Shown: one piece after another, positions 43,401 through 53,819 of the stretch
Layout of the letters: each line of letters starts with the position of its first letter
Numbering within the stretch: the first letter of the stretch is position 1
Assembly (NCBI GenBank): GCA_031772625.1
Contig: CM062808.1
Location: 477,645,655 to 477,709,654 of the forward strand
Direction of reading: 5' to 3'
DNA from: Pinus tabuliformis
Lineage: Eukaryota > Streptophyta > Pinopsida > Pinales > Pinaceae
DNA length: 64,000 nucleotides
Translations under genes and position numbers: made by a program
Notes under the pieces: generated by a model
Databases searched by the model: none
What the model was told of the DNA's origin: nothing
The model's input: the letters and a program-made list of their open reading frames with translations, nothing else

Positions 43401-44960
43401 TTAGGAGCCTCTGATTGAATCCGAGAGCGAAGGGGGTATCTGTTGGTTGGAGGGCTTGGTGGAGGGGTGAGAGCAAGGATGGGGGGTGGTTTGAGGGTCC
43501 TCGGGAAAAGATGGCGGGGTACAAGAGATGATGGGGGAGGAGGGATTAATGGGGAAATCTAGAGATATGGGAGGGTTATTGATGTGGACAAGGGGCTGAA
43601 AAGAATTTGTGTCAATGCAATGTGATGAAGCAGTAGAATAAGCAGAGGAGGAAGTTGAATTCAACATATCTATGGAGAATCCAGCCTCAACAACCGCCCT
43701 TGCTCTGGTCAGAGGAGGAGAGGGTGGACCGAAGGGTGCTTTTCCCCACTTCTTCCTGGTCTCCTTTGAAGGTGCCTGTTCTGCATCTGATTGTGCCAAG
43801 TTTGCTGCTTCTTCAGCCGAGGGGGGGCTACCCTGTGCTTGTGAGATTTTCTGCGGAATTACCTTCGCCTTTTCTCCCTCACTCACCTTCCTATTCAAAG
43901 GGCAGTCCTTGAACAGATGTCCCACCTTGTGGCATCGCCTGCAGCGGAACGGGACTCCTTCATAATCCAGGATTTGCTGCCGGGAGAAAGTTCTCCATTA
44001 TAGAGTGATATGCTCCTGGAGGCCCCCCTAGTGTCCAGATGAACCAGAATCCTGGCATACGCCATCATGCCGGTAGCCATATAAGATCTATCATGCTCTA
44101 GATAGGTTCCAAGTGTGTTGCTGATACGACGGAAAATATCCTCCGACCAAAATTGGAGGGGTAATCCCGGGAGTTGAACCTAAATAGGCCCTACTCCTAT
44201 CTGTTCTTTTTCCAGATCAAATAGAGGGTTCCATCGGCAGAGAAGGACTGGAGCGTGTTCAAAATGCCAGAAGGAAGACATGACCCAATTTGTGTGCTCG
44301 ACTCTGGCAAAGCGCAGAGCGAACCAACCCCTAACAAAAGTTTGAACAAAGGGAAGGTCAGCCAGGTGCTGCCCCCATACCTCAAAGGTCCACAGATTGA
44401 GTCTAGCCATTGTGTAGCTTCTACCACGAATCCTTCCCACCAGCACACGGTCCGCCGTGTCCATGGTGTCGCCCCACTGTATATGCTCCCTTAGTTTGAT
44501 AATTACATCTTAGCCGAGTAGCTACCAGATGGTGGAGCTTCAGATACTACGGCTTGAGGGTTTCCCTGAGCCTGTATTAGGTGTCCGCGTGGGTAGTTTA
44601 GAGAGCCGACAGGTTGGGGGGGAAGGGGTTTTATGAAGTTGCAACAATAGGGTTAGGGTGGAAGCAGGCAGACGCAAATTTAGCAGTGGAAGGTGACTGC
44701 GGTGGATAGGGTGGTATCGGCCATACCGGAGGAGGCTCGGAGAAGGTCACAGTGGAGTAGGAGGGTTGCGAGATCGAGGGTAGACCAGTAATGGTAGCCG
44801 TTAGATTGTAGTAGAAGGGAAGGAGGTCATCCGTGACGGAGCGAGGAGTTGTCCAGATGTTAACGTCCTCCAACTGGTCCTTCGAATAATCTATTAGGTC
44901 TAGCTCCATGCCTATTCCAAGAAGTTCTCCACCAGCTGCCTCTAGGACTATCATAACCAT
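43401..44960 (-). pseudogene. LINE ORF1 RNA-binding protein
   Basis: Start at 44960 gives an acidic N-terminus, then Pro/Ser-rich sequence. 44180-44464 carries a DUF4283-like RNA-binding domain (GWFALRFARVEHTNWVMSSF, PVLLCRWNPLFD). The zinc knuckle CRRCHKVGHLFKDC (about 43905-43946) fits CX2CX4HX4C. A Ser/Pro-rich tail follows to 43401. The layout matches plant L1 ORF1. In four pieces because of frameshifts or stops. It would coat the LINE RNA in the ribonucleoprotein. Confidence 0.85.
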
Positions 44961-45198
44961 CGCCGCAATGGGATGTCGGAAATCGGTAGGTATGTAGCAA
45001 GAAGGGCGAAGGATGGGGTTACAACACTATTACAGATAACTTGGATAGGTTACGAGAACCGTCGCAGTGTAGATAGCCAGTAGTACCATATGGCGACAAC
45101 TAAGGTAGGTATGGCGCAAGTAGGGTGCAGTCGTGTCGCTGATCGACTGTAAAACCCTAACCCTTTTCAGACAGGCGTTGCAACTCCATGATCCACCC

Positions 45199-45960
45199 AA
45201 TAAACTTATAATATTATAGGATAAATTTTTTTGTTAATTAATTAAATAAATAAATAGTTAATTTGATTAACAAGTCTATTTAATTGTAACCAAATATGTA
45301 TTATTTTCTTTTAAAAATAAATAAAATATATAAAAATTCATATTAATACTAATATGAAGTATTATGGGATAAACTAGGGTAAAATTATATTAAAGTTTAT
45401 TAGTTAATAAATTAATTAATTAATTCGTTTATTAAGATTATTTATTTTGATTTAAATATATAAGTTACTAAATATATTAAGGGATAAATAAGGATTAAAC
45501 TTAAATGTTTATCAATTAATCAATTAATTAGTGATATGTTTTCTAAATATAAATGTTTATAATTCTAAACTTATTTATTTATATATCAAGTTTAATAAAA
45601 ACCAAGTAAAAAGAAAAAAAATAATTTAGAACCTAAACTAAGAAAATAAATAAATAATAAGGGAAGTTTTATTATCCTCTTATTTTCACTTTAAAACCAA
45701 ATAAAATATAAGTAAACTAATATGAATAAAATATTAATAAATTAATGAATAAATAAAGGTAATGAGTACCAAACAAAAACAACAAATCAATAGAAAGGGG
45801 AAATTCAAACAATCCATAAGACGAGGTAATAAAACTAGAAAAGAAAACAACAAAAAGGACTAAGAAAGGTAAAAATATAGTTGGGGGGGGGGGTGGGAGG
45901 GTGGTGGTGGGCTAAGAGGAAAGGGTAGGGATCCAACAACTGCTAATATTCCAGCCATCA
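45199..45960 (-). other. AT-rich 3' region of PLE unit 1
   Basis: Continues the 38368-38795 segment across the LINE. Very AT-rich, with repeated TTAATTAATTAA words. The same sequence occurs in unit 2 at about 49560-50285, closely similar over its whole length. A run of 13 G interrupted by T lies at 45883-45910. Non-coding. Confidence 0.75.
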
Positions 45961-45963
45961 TCC

Positions 45964-46564
45964 CTATTGAGATTGCTCGGTCACCTCAATTTCTATGGCC
46001 TCCCTAAACTTACGGTGATGAAATGGAGCAATCTTAGCAATAACCTCGGCCTCCTCAATACATATATGATGATGCTTAGTCTTCTTTGCGTGCTCTGTCG
46101 AGGCTGAAGACCGGGTCCTCCCATGCTTGATGTCAACTGCGTGCTCTTGAATACTCTGATTAATAGAGCGCCCAATTTCACCAACATAGGGGGTTGCACT
46201 AGAACATGGAATAACATAAACACCTTTCATGTCCTTGGGGGTCAACAAGGTCTTTTGCAGATCTTAGGGAGCTACAAATGGTGTTAAGAGGTCTAAAGGT
46301 TGAGGGAACATTATGCTTCCTAAGGATTCTCGCAATATTGTCAGTGGTCCCTTGGATGAAAGGGAGATGCATCCCTGAGATTCGATCTTTAGGGTCTTTA
46401 TTAACATTGGGACCTCTGCTAGCTTTAAGGAAACCTTCCAGACTTTGGTGCTTACTATATCCATTATTAACAAAAACATTAAGGAGATGGGCTTTCTCTT
46501 TATCAAGGTTCTTTTCATTAGAGATTCTCAGCGCATGAGTAGCTAGCGTGTTGAGAACACCCAA
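45964..46564 (-). pseudogene. PLE unit 1 connector and GIY-YIG endonuclease
   Basis: 46199-46564 is the conserved connector (LPFIQGTTDNIARILRKHNV and FRPLNTICSSLRSAKD). 45964-46248 has the endonuclease motif GVYVIPCSSATPYVGEIGRS, with the GIY-like and YIG-like signatures. The downstream helix SINQSIQEHAVDIKHG and a His-rich segment KKTKHHHICIEEAEV follow. Canonical PLE cysteines before the YIG are partly visible. The two stretches are in different frames, so it is broken. The role is target nicking for target-primed reverse transcription. Confidence 0.88.
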
Positions 46565-46705
46565 CTTTTGAGCAGGGAAATGATGAGAGTTGGCATGAAG
46601 ACACTGCTCAGTATGAGTTTTCTTCTGAAACGCCTAGTGGGAGAAAGAACCTTCATCCTTCTTCGAAATGAGAACATCAAGGTAAGCAAGGCACCCATCA
46701 ACTTC

Positions 46706-47628
46706 CTACTCGATAGTGAACTTTATGGAGGAAGATTGATCGTTGAGATGTTGGAAAAACTGATCTAACTCATCTTGGCCATGAGGCCAGATGACACCAG
46801 TGTCATCCACAAATCTTTTCCATATCGTGGGCAGGAGACAAGCTGAGGCAAAAGCCTTGGATTCAACCCTACATGTCTGCTCATAGAATTCCCCTTCAAA
46901 GCAGAAAATAGTAGAAGTAAGACAAATCTCTACTAATCGAGCGGTATCAGGGTCAGTGAGGCGCTTAATGACCTTAATGGCTTCGTTAATAGTGATGCAA
47001 GTGTAAAGGGAAACCACATCAAAACTAAAAAGAATGTCCCCAGGGTCAAATTTTATGCCCTTTAACTCATTGACAAATGAAGAAGAGTCTTTGACGCAAG
47101 ACTCTGTAAGGCTAACAAGGGGTTTAAGCTTCAAGGCAAGGTATTTGGCTAGGAGGTAGGTTGGCCCTCCTATGTTGTTGATAATGGGTCTAAGGGGGGC
47201 TCCATCCATGTGGATCTTTGGAAGCCCATAGATCCTAGGAGTGATGGGGCTGCTCTCAATAAGTATGTGGCAAAAGGAACTCATAGTGTTACTAGACTTA
47301 ATAACTAGAGCGACTGTTCTAGAGATCCTTTTTATGGGATTCATATTAAGATTTTTATAGCGTCCACTATTACATAGGTGATCCAACATCTTCCTGCGAT
47401 AATCTTCTTTGTCAAGGATGACAGTAGGCTCACTTTGTCGGCTTTAAGAACGACGATGTCCTTGTTTTGGTTCAAGGATTTGAGGGCATTAAATTCATCC
47501 TTGCTAATATTGTTCTTAGGGAGCTTTGCCTCGCCGAGGACGACAACACAATCTTGCCTTATTGTGTCCTTGATATTATTAGGTAAACCTCTAATCCCAA
47601 ACCCCATGTCACACATAATGTCTTCCAC
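46706..47628 (-). pseudogene. PLE unit 1 reverse transcriptase
   Basis: 47341-47628 has the N-terminal RT signature (DEFNALKSLNQNKDIVVLKA). 46706-47389 carries PRIYGLPKIHMDGAPLRPII, the hallmark PLE motif, ILFSFDVVSLYTCITINEAI with the first catalytic Asp, and KRFVDDTGVIW with the DD pair. The segment that normally lies between CFEGEFYEQ and the FVDD box (the MGSPLSP-type motif) is absent, so the palm is shortened. PLE reverse transcriptases are the closest retroelement relatives of telomerase. Confidence 0.9.
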
Positions 47629-47639
47629 ATGAATTTTTA

Positions 47640-48631
47640 TAGATGCGAGGAAAAAATGTAAACCCTTTTCAAGAAGACTATAAACAAAAAAAGGAAAGGA
47701 AAATTTAAAAAGATTGACAACCTTATTTTTATGAGAAAGATTAATATTATAATATTAATATTATTATATTTATCATTATTATTAATATTGATATTATTAA
47801 CATTATTATTATTAGCAATATTATATTTACCATTAATATTGATAATATTATTACTACATTTGAAATTAATATTAGTATTATTTTCGTTTTCCAATATTAT
47901 CTAAACACATATATTATTATTATTATTACAATTACTATTGAATTTTTATTATAATTATAATCCAAATTATCAATATATACATGCCGCAACCTATCGATAT
48001 TCAAATTATGATTATCCTTATGAGCTCTTAATTTAGTCCTAAATTAAATAGATTATTCTTATTGTTAAAGTTCGGCAAGGCAGGAATACCATCGTTACTA
48101 TTCAAAGAACAGACCCCCTCGGAATCTACATGTAGAGAGGAGAGACTGGACTCGATGCAGCAGGATAAGGTAGGGCATGGACCACAGAAGAATTGGAGGG
48201 AGGGAGATCGGTCAACGGAGCACGAATCTGAAGGGTGGAGAAGGGAAAGAAAGGACGACGAAGGGACTTCTGATAGGAGAGGGACGAAAGAACCAACGTA
48301 TTTTCTTGGACTGGCTTTTACTCCGTGGGGATGTATATCCACGGAGAAGAACAGAGCTCGACAGAAGCAGTCAAGCCATCAAGGGATTGGCTATTTAAAG
48401 CAGAGGTGAGGCCAGAATGCAAAACAGGACGGACCGGATCTGGGGCGATCACATTGCGATCACATTGCCAGAGTGTAGACTTATTTACATATTGGGAAGC
48501 AATGGAAGAGATAACGAAAATCTAGAGACTAGATGGAAGAACTCCGGGGAGCCAACCACTTCTCCAGAACACGTCGAACTACATTTATCCATAGGGGGAG
48601 AGTCTGAAGGAGGACAACCACTAAACCAGGA
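47640..48631 (-). other. PLE unit 1 spacer with ATT-rich low-complexity tract
   Basis: 47735-47960 is an imperfect ATT/AAT microsatellite; its minus-strand reading would be an Asn/Ile run with no functional meaning. 48028-48342 has an open minus-strand stretch that may be part of the element's N-terminal coding region, but no domain is recognised. Confidence 0.5.
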
Positions 48632-49123
48632 TCAAAGAGCAGCGATTTGACTAACGGATATCTGGCTATTGGACGACTGAACTAATGAGAAAGAAAGATC
48701 GACGAGCACATGGGATCTTTTGGACAACTTGAGAAACTTGGACAACTGCTTCTGCCTCCAAATATCTTCCATTCGCTGAGATTTTAGAGCAGAACAAGCA
48801 TCAATCCTTGTCCATATGGAGGTGGAAATTATGCCAAAAAGTTCCAGATGTAAAGAAAGAAGATGCCGAGAAAGCTGATCTAGAACTCTTCTGACCTTGC
48901 AAATCTTAGATCTCAACAAGGCTAAACTGGGCTTTAGGAAGATACGCTGTTTCCTAGGAATATTGAGCGGAACGACGGAGGAATTTCTACATCTCTTAAG
49001 GAATGCCAGATTTGACTTCATCTTCGAAACCTGCAAGCGTGCCCGTTCAAAATGATGAACCTTAGTTGCAGTGGCCCTTCCATGCAGGGATGTAATTATT
49101 GAATTAAGGCTTCTGTGATCCAT
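48632..49123 (-). pseudogene. PLE unit 1 N-terminal domain
   Basis: I choose the ATG at 49123 (MDHRSLNSIITSLHGRA) because it lies at the unit junction. The frame also stays open upstream to 49270, into unit 2. The stretch KMKSNLAFLKRCRNSSVVPL matches the conserved N-terminal PLE pattern 'hleFL..C....iIP', followed by a Leu-rich helical region. Function is unclear, probably RNA binding or folding of the RT. Hammerhead-like copy 2 lies 49-95 bases upstream of this ATG. Confidence 0.7.
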
Positions 49124-49171
49124 ATCAAGTTTTTGAGACAGGTTTTCGGCGATAATCACATCAAAATTCAT

Positions 49172-49218
49172 TTGTCGATGCGTTTCAAACCAGCAAGTGT
49201 GGTTCATCGTCAAGACAA
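49172..49218 (-). ncRNA. hammerhead ribozyme-like fold in the PLE unit junction
   Basis: Second copy of the 38411-38457 fold. Stem I UUGUC/GACAA is intact. Stem II is GAACCA/UGGUUU (one G-U pair), then GAAA, and the cleavage triplet is AUC directly before GACAA. Together the two copies suggest an ancestral GUC site. The cleavage position (minus strand, about 49177/49176) is about 53 nt upstream of the ATG at 49123, so a processed RNA would begin just before the N-terminal ORF. Confidence 0.7.
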
Positions 49219-49264
49219 GATGAAGAACCAGATCACGGAAACAAGTTAAATAGAGAGACCGATC

Positions 49265-50388
49265 ATTCAAACAACTAGAAATAAACGACTACTTTAGACC
49301 AAAGGAAACAACTACAATACACTAAGCAACAACTATATTTGACTCGACTAAGATTTAGGGAAAAATTAGTTAATTAATTAATTAGTTAATATGTTAGATC
49401 TATTTATTTTCATTTAAACTTATATGTAACTAAATATCTCTACTTATAATTAATTATTATTATTATTTTTATGAACTAAGAACTTTAAACTTAATAAGTG
49501 ATTTATTATCTTCTTTTTCTTTATTTTTAATTTAAGACTAAATAAACTTATAATATTATAGGACATTTTTTTTGTTAATTAATTAAATAATTAATTAGTT
49601 AATTTAATTACTAAATATATTTAAATGTAACACAATATGTATTATTTTCTTTTAAAAATCAATGAAATATATAAAAATTGATATTAATACTAATATTATG
49701 GGATAAACGAGGATAAAATTATATAAAAGTTTAATAAATTAATAAATTAATTAGTCAATTCGTTTATTAAAATTATTTATTTTCATTTAAATGTATACAT
49801 TACTAAATATATTAAGGGATAAATAAGGGTTAAACTTAAATGTTTATCAATTAATAAATTAATTAGTTGATATGTTTCCTAAATATAAATTCTTATAATT
49901 CTAAATTTATTTATTTATATATCAAGTTTAATAAAAACTAAGTAAAAAGAAATAGAAATTTAAAACCTAAACTAAGAAAATAAATAAATAATAAGGGAAG
50001 TTTTATTATCCTCATATTTTCACTTTAAAACTAAATAAAATATAAGTAAACTAATATGAATAAGATATTAATAAATTAATGAATAAATAAAGGTAATGAT
50101 TACTAAACAAAAACAACAAACCGATAGAAAGGGGAAATTCAAACAATCCATAAGACGAGGTAATAAAACCAGAAAATAAGACAATAAAAAGGACTAAGAG
50201 AGGTAAAAATGGAGTGGGGGAGGTGCGGGCTAAGAGGAAAGGGCAGGGATCCAATAGCTGCTAATCTTCCAACCATCATCCCTGTTGAGATTGCTCGGCC
50301 TCCTTTCAATTTATATGGCCTCCCTAAATTTACGGTGATGAAAAGGAGCAATCTTAACAATAACCTTGGCCTCTTCAATACATATATG
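49265..50388 (-). other. AT-rich 3' region of PLE unit 2
   Basis: Aligns by eye with 38504-38795 plus 45199-46080 of unit 1. TTAATTAATTAATTAG and similar words recur. From about 50230 to 50388 it becomes GC-richer and contains the end of the endonuclease coding region. No separate gene. Confidence 0.7.
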
Positions 50389-50894
50389 CTACTTAGTCTT
50401 CTCCGGGTGCTCTACCAAAGCTGAAGATCGAGTCCTCCCATGCTTGATGTCGGCTGCGTGCTCATGAATCCTTTGATTAATAGAGCGCCTAGTTTCACCA
50501 ACATAGGGGGTCCCACAAGAACATGGAATAACATAAACACCTTTCATGTCCTTGGGGTCAACAGGGTCTTTTACAGATCTTAGGGAGCTACGAATGGTGT
50601 TAAGGGGTATAAAGGTTGAGGGAACATTATGCTTCCTAAGGATTCTCGCAATCTTGTCAGTGGTCCCCTGGATGAAAGGGAGATGCACCCTTGAGATTCG
50701 ATCTTTAGGGTCTTTCTTAACCTTAGGACCTCTGCTAACTTTAAGGAAACCTTTCAGACTTTGGTTCTTACTATATCCGTTATTAACAAAAACATTAAGG
50801 AGATGGGATTTCTCTTTATTAAGGTTCTTTTCATCAGAGATTCTTAGCACACGAGTAGCTAGCGTGTTGAGAATACCCAGCTTTTGAGCAGGGA
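50389..50894 (-). pseudogene. PLE unit 2 connector and GIY-YIG endonuclease
   Basis: A single open stretch on the minus strand covers the connector (FIQGTTDKIARILRKHNVPS) and the endonuclease start GVYVIPCSCGTPYVGETRRS, better preserved than in unit 1 with the CSCGTPYVGET form typical of PLEs. Helix INQRIHEHAADIKHGRTRSS follows. The open frame is interrupted upstream by copia element D at 50895-50900. Confidence 0.9.
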
Positions 50895-50899
50895 AATGA

Positions 50900-51394
50900 G
50901 GTTGGGTTGTGTTGTATTCTTTCCACAACTAGCCCACGTAGTTAATCGGGGGGGGGGGCAGAGCTCCCCTTCGTTGCACTGATTGCATAGCGTGGGGGTC
51001 ACATGGGGTTTGAGGGGTGCAGGTAACCCCAGTCTATGGGGTTCGGGGTAGCGCCCCAATTTTTTTTGTTTTTGGACACTATATTAGGTTGGGCAGACCT
51101 ACCTATGGTTTTGTGCATGATTTTTCACACATGGTTTTGGATGCGATGGTTTTCGGTCCATGGTTTTGGATGCGATGGTTTTCGGTCCATGTTATTGGAT
51201 GCTTCAACATGTATAAATATGTATTGTAACATTGAAAGGAACATAATGAAAAATCAAGCTGGTAGTCCCGGTTTTGGGATCCAGGGGAAAATATCTGTGT
51301 ATATGTGTTTTATGTGTTATGCTCTCAAATTGTTTATTTTTCTGTGTTTTAGAATTTGTATGCAGGTAATTTCTGTACGGGGTTAAAACCTACA
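50900..51394 (+). repeat. 5' LTR of copia element D
   Basis: 495 bp, ending AACCTACA. It contains a 29-bp tandem duplication at 51131-51188 (unit beginning ATGGTTTTGGATGCGATGG) and TATAAATAT at 51212-51220. A G-run of about 11 lies near 50949. Confidence 0.9.
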
Positions 51395-51396
51395 TT

Positions 51397-51409
51397 TGGT
51401 ATTAGAGCC
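51397..51409 (+). other. primer-binding site of copia element D
   Basis: TGGTATTAGAGCC, two bases after the LTR, is close to the plant tRNA-iMet site TGGTATCAGAGC. Confidence 0.85.
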
Positions 51410-51518
51410 AGGTTTTGGCTTCAAGGGGACGCCTTCGTTGTTGAGGGGTTTTACTCGGGCCTGTGGTAGACCCTGTATGGTGGGAGATCTGCGAGACCGA
51501 TTCTGGTGGTGAAAGAAG

Positions 51519-52240
51519 ATGACGAGCAATGGAAAGATAGAGATCGAGAAATTTAATGGTCAGAGTTTTGAGTTGTGGAAACTCAAGATGGAGGATCTGT
51601 TAGTGGATAAAGATCGGTGGATCGCGGTAGATCCGGGTACTAAACCAACGGGAGTGTTTGATGAAAAATGGAAGAAGTTGGATCAGAAGGCAAAGAGCAC
51701 AATACGATTGTGTGTCTCAGATTCAGTATTGTTGAATGTATCAGGGGAGGCTACGGCGAAGGCCTTGTGGGACAAGTTAGGAACTTTGTACCAATCTAAG
51801 TCTCTAGTGAATAAACTGTTCCTAAGGAAAAAGCTGTATAACCTGAGGATGAAAGATGGAGACTCAGTGACAGAGCATCTGAATGCATTTAATACTGTGG
51901 TAAGTCAGTTATTATCTGTTGATATTAAAATTTCAGATGAAGATAAGTGCATTAGTTTGTTGTGTTCTCTACCAGATTCGTGGGATAGTCTGGTTATTGC
52001 AATAGGTAGCAATGCAACTGCCTTGCAGTTTGATGAAATAGTCTCACCCTTGCTGATGGAGGATATGAGACGGAAAAATATGGAGAGCCAGAATGGTGAT
52101 GCCTTGTCTGTACGAGGACGGTCCTAGAATAGAAACAAAAATAAGTCATCTAGTGGGAGATCTAAATCTCCAGGAAAACTTGTAAAGGTGGTGTGCTGGA
52201 AATGTGGAAAGGAAGGGCACTACAAAAGGGACCGTAAATC
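51519..52240 (+). pseudogene. gag of copia element D
   Basis: 51519-52127 opens MTSNGKIEIEKFNGQSFELW, the classic copia gag start, with LWDKLGTLYQSKSLVNKLFL and LNAFNTVVSQLLSVDIKISD. The zinc knuckle CWKCGKEGHYKRD lies at about 52196-52234 in the following stretch. It forms the capsid and binds RNA. The N-terminal form is like Tork-lineage gag (tentative). Confidence 0.88.
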
Positions 52241-52364
52241 TAAAGCTCTTGACAAAGGAAAGGGATCTGATGATGCTCCTTTTGTAGAGGCGAAAACCAC
52301 CTTAGATGAATGTGGGGATGTGTACTTGGCTTCTTCAAGTACACATGTAGATCATGAGGCATGA

Positions 52365-53800
52365 TTGATTGACTCGGGTGCATCCTTTCACTTCACTCCC
52401 CATAGAGAGTGGTTTTGTGAGTATGAGAAATATGATGGTGGTGATGTCATCTTGGGGGATGTCAGGAAGGCTAGAATTGTTGGTCGCGGAAAGGTAAAGT
52501 TGAAGTTGCAAGGTGGAAGGGTTAGAACACTTCCGAGTGTTCTGCATATTCCTGCATTGGCCAAAAATCTAATTTCTGTAAGCAAGCTGGATGATGCAGG
52601 TGTAAAAACAGTGTTCGAGAAGGATAACTGCAAGATGGTTCGGGGCGCACCGGTATTGATGCGGGGAATTTGGATTGGAACTCTATACAAGCTACAAGGT
52701 AGCACTGTTGTTGATGGGTGCAACAGTTCTGTGGTTCCTGAAAGTGGAGAAGAAAATCTAGTCGTCTCTGGAGAGAAGACCATGCTGTGGCATCAAAGGC
52801 TTGGAAATATTGGAGAGAAGGGCCTTCGAATACTTCATGGTAAAGGCATGAGTAATATTTCTCTAGATTTTGATTTCTGTGAAACTTGTGTATATGGGAA
52901 GCAGAATCAGGTGAGTTTCCCCTTTGGTGGTAAGAGGGCGAAACAAATATTAGAGCTTGTGCACAGTGATGTGTTTGGCCCTGTGAAGGTTCCATCACTG
53001 GGTAAGTCTGTGTACTATGTATCATTTATAGATGACTTCTCAAGGAATACATGGATATATTTCCTTCAGAAGAAATCTGAAGTCTTTGATAGGTTTAAAG
53101 AATTTAAGGCTTTGGTGGAAAACTAGATAGAGAAGAGGATAAAGGTGCCGAGGGCAGATAACGGTGGAGAGTTTTGTAGTAAGAAATTTGAAGAATTCTG
53201 TAAGAAGTGTGGTATAACACGAAAAAAGACTACTCCATAAAATGGAGTTGTAGAAAGAATGAACAAGACGTTGATGGAAAGGGCAAGAAGCATGCTCAGT
53301 GGTGTCGAGTTAGGACATGAATTCTGGGTAGAGGCGGTGGAGAGGGCATGTTACCTGGTCAACAGATCACCTTCATCAGCGTTGGAGGATAAGACTCCAC
53401 AAGAGGTATGGACTGGTAAGAAACCCTCTCTTTCACATCTGAGGGTATTTGGATGTGATGCATATGTACATGTTCCAAAGGAGAAAAGAACCAAGTTGGA
53501 TAGTAAATATGAAAAGTGCATCTTTATTGGGTATAACGATGGTTTAAAGGGTTATCAGCTTTGGAATCCAATAACAAGGAATGTTGTGTACAGCCGAGAT
53601 GTGGTGTTCAGAGAGGTGAAAGATGTTATTAAACATGAAGTCCAACCAAAGGAACCTGAGAAGATAGAGTTTGAGCTTATGGAGGAAGAATCAGACTCTA
53701 TAGTAGAGGAGGAAATAGAAGATGAAGAGCCACAAACTCCGGGTGTGAGAAGATCAGTTCGAGAAAGAAGGCAATCGGAAAGGTATAGTCCATATGCTTT
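52365..53800 (+). pseudogene. protease and integrase regions of copia element D
   Basis: Protease motif MIDSGASFHFTPH opens the piece 52365-53126. The integrase zinc module follows (LWHQRLGNIGEKGLRIL and CETCVYGKQNQVSFPFG) and then the core (VHSDVFGPVKVPSLG, YYVSFIDDFSRNTWIYFL). 53127-53258 continues the core. 53259-53800 carries MERARSMLSGVELGHEFWVE, CYLVNRSPS, the copia-specific LRVFGCDAYVHVPKEKRTKL and FIGYNDGLKGYQLW, and an acidic linker. The integrase-before-RT order confirms copia. Decayed. Confidence 0.88.
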
Positions 53801-53819
53801 CTGTTCAAATTTTGCTTTA

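Larger units (their letters stand above)
38796..45198 (-). mobile_element. full-length L1-type LINE inserted in the 3' region of PLE unit 1
   Basis: 6403 bp flanked by the 17-bp target duplication AATAAACTTATAATATT (38779-38795 and 45199-45215). The 3' end on the minus strand has a short A tail, seen as T bases at 38796-38800. ORF1 lies at about 43401-44960 and ORF2 at 39111-43229. The plant L1 layout is complete: ORF1 with DUF4283-like domain and zinc knuckle; ORF2 with endonuclease, reverse transcriptase, zf-RVT and RNase H. The upstream 240 bases (44961-45198) form the 5' UTR. Several stops and frameshifts are present, so it is inactive. Confidence 0.93.
38368..49128 (-). mobile_element. 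Penelope-like element (Dryad-type), unit 1, near full length, split by a LINE
   Basis: Minus-strand retroelement of about 4.34 kb without the LINE insertion. Order: N-terminal domain (start 49123), a low-complexity spacer, telomerase-like reverse transcriptase, connector, GIY-YIG endonuclease, long AT-rich 3' region and a terminal hammerhead-like fold. Its 5' end joins head to tail to the 3' end of unit 2. The first bases at the left end (from about 38368) match those from 49129. PLEs prime reverse transcription at chromosome breaks or nicks made by the GIY-YIG domain. In plants such elements are known from conifers. Coding parts carry several frame breaks. Confidence 0.88.

Noticed and set aside
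45964-46248. GIY-YIG domain as a homing endonuclease or repair nuclease gene
   Set aside because: The connector and telomerase-like RT upstream in the same direction, and a second copy at 50389-50894, fit a PLE.
46706-47389. RT as group II intron or telomerase
   Set aside because: The YGLPKIH signature and linked GIY-YIG identify a PLE; no intron domains or telomerase-specific parts.
47637-47894. Asn/Ile-rich open stretch on the minus strand
   Set aside because: It is the translation of an ATT/AAT microsatellite, not a gene.
52388-53025. Minus-strand open stretches over copia D
   Set aside because: Shadows of the protease-integrase coding strand.
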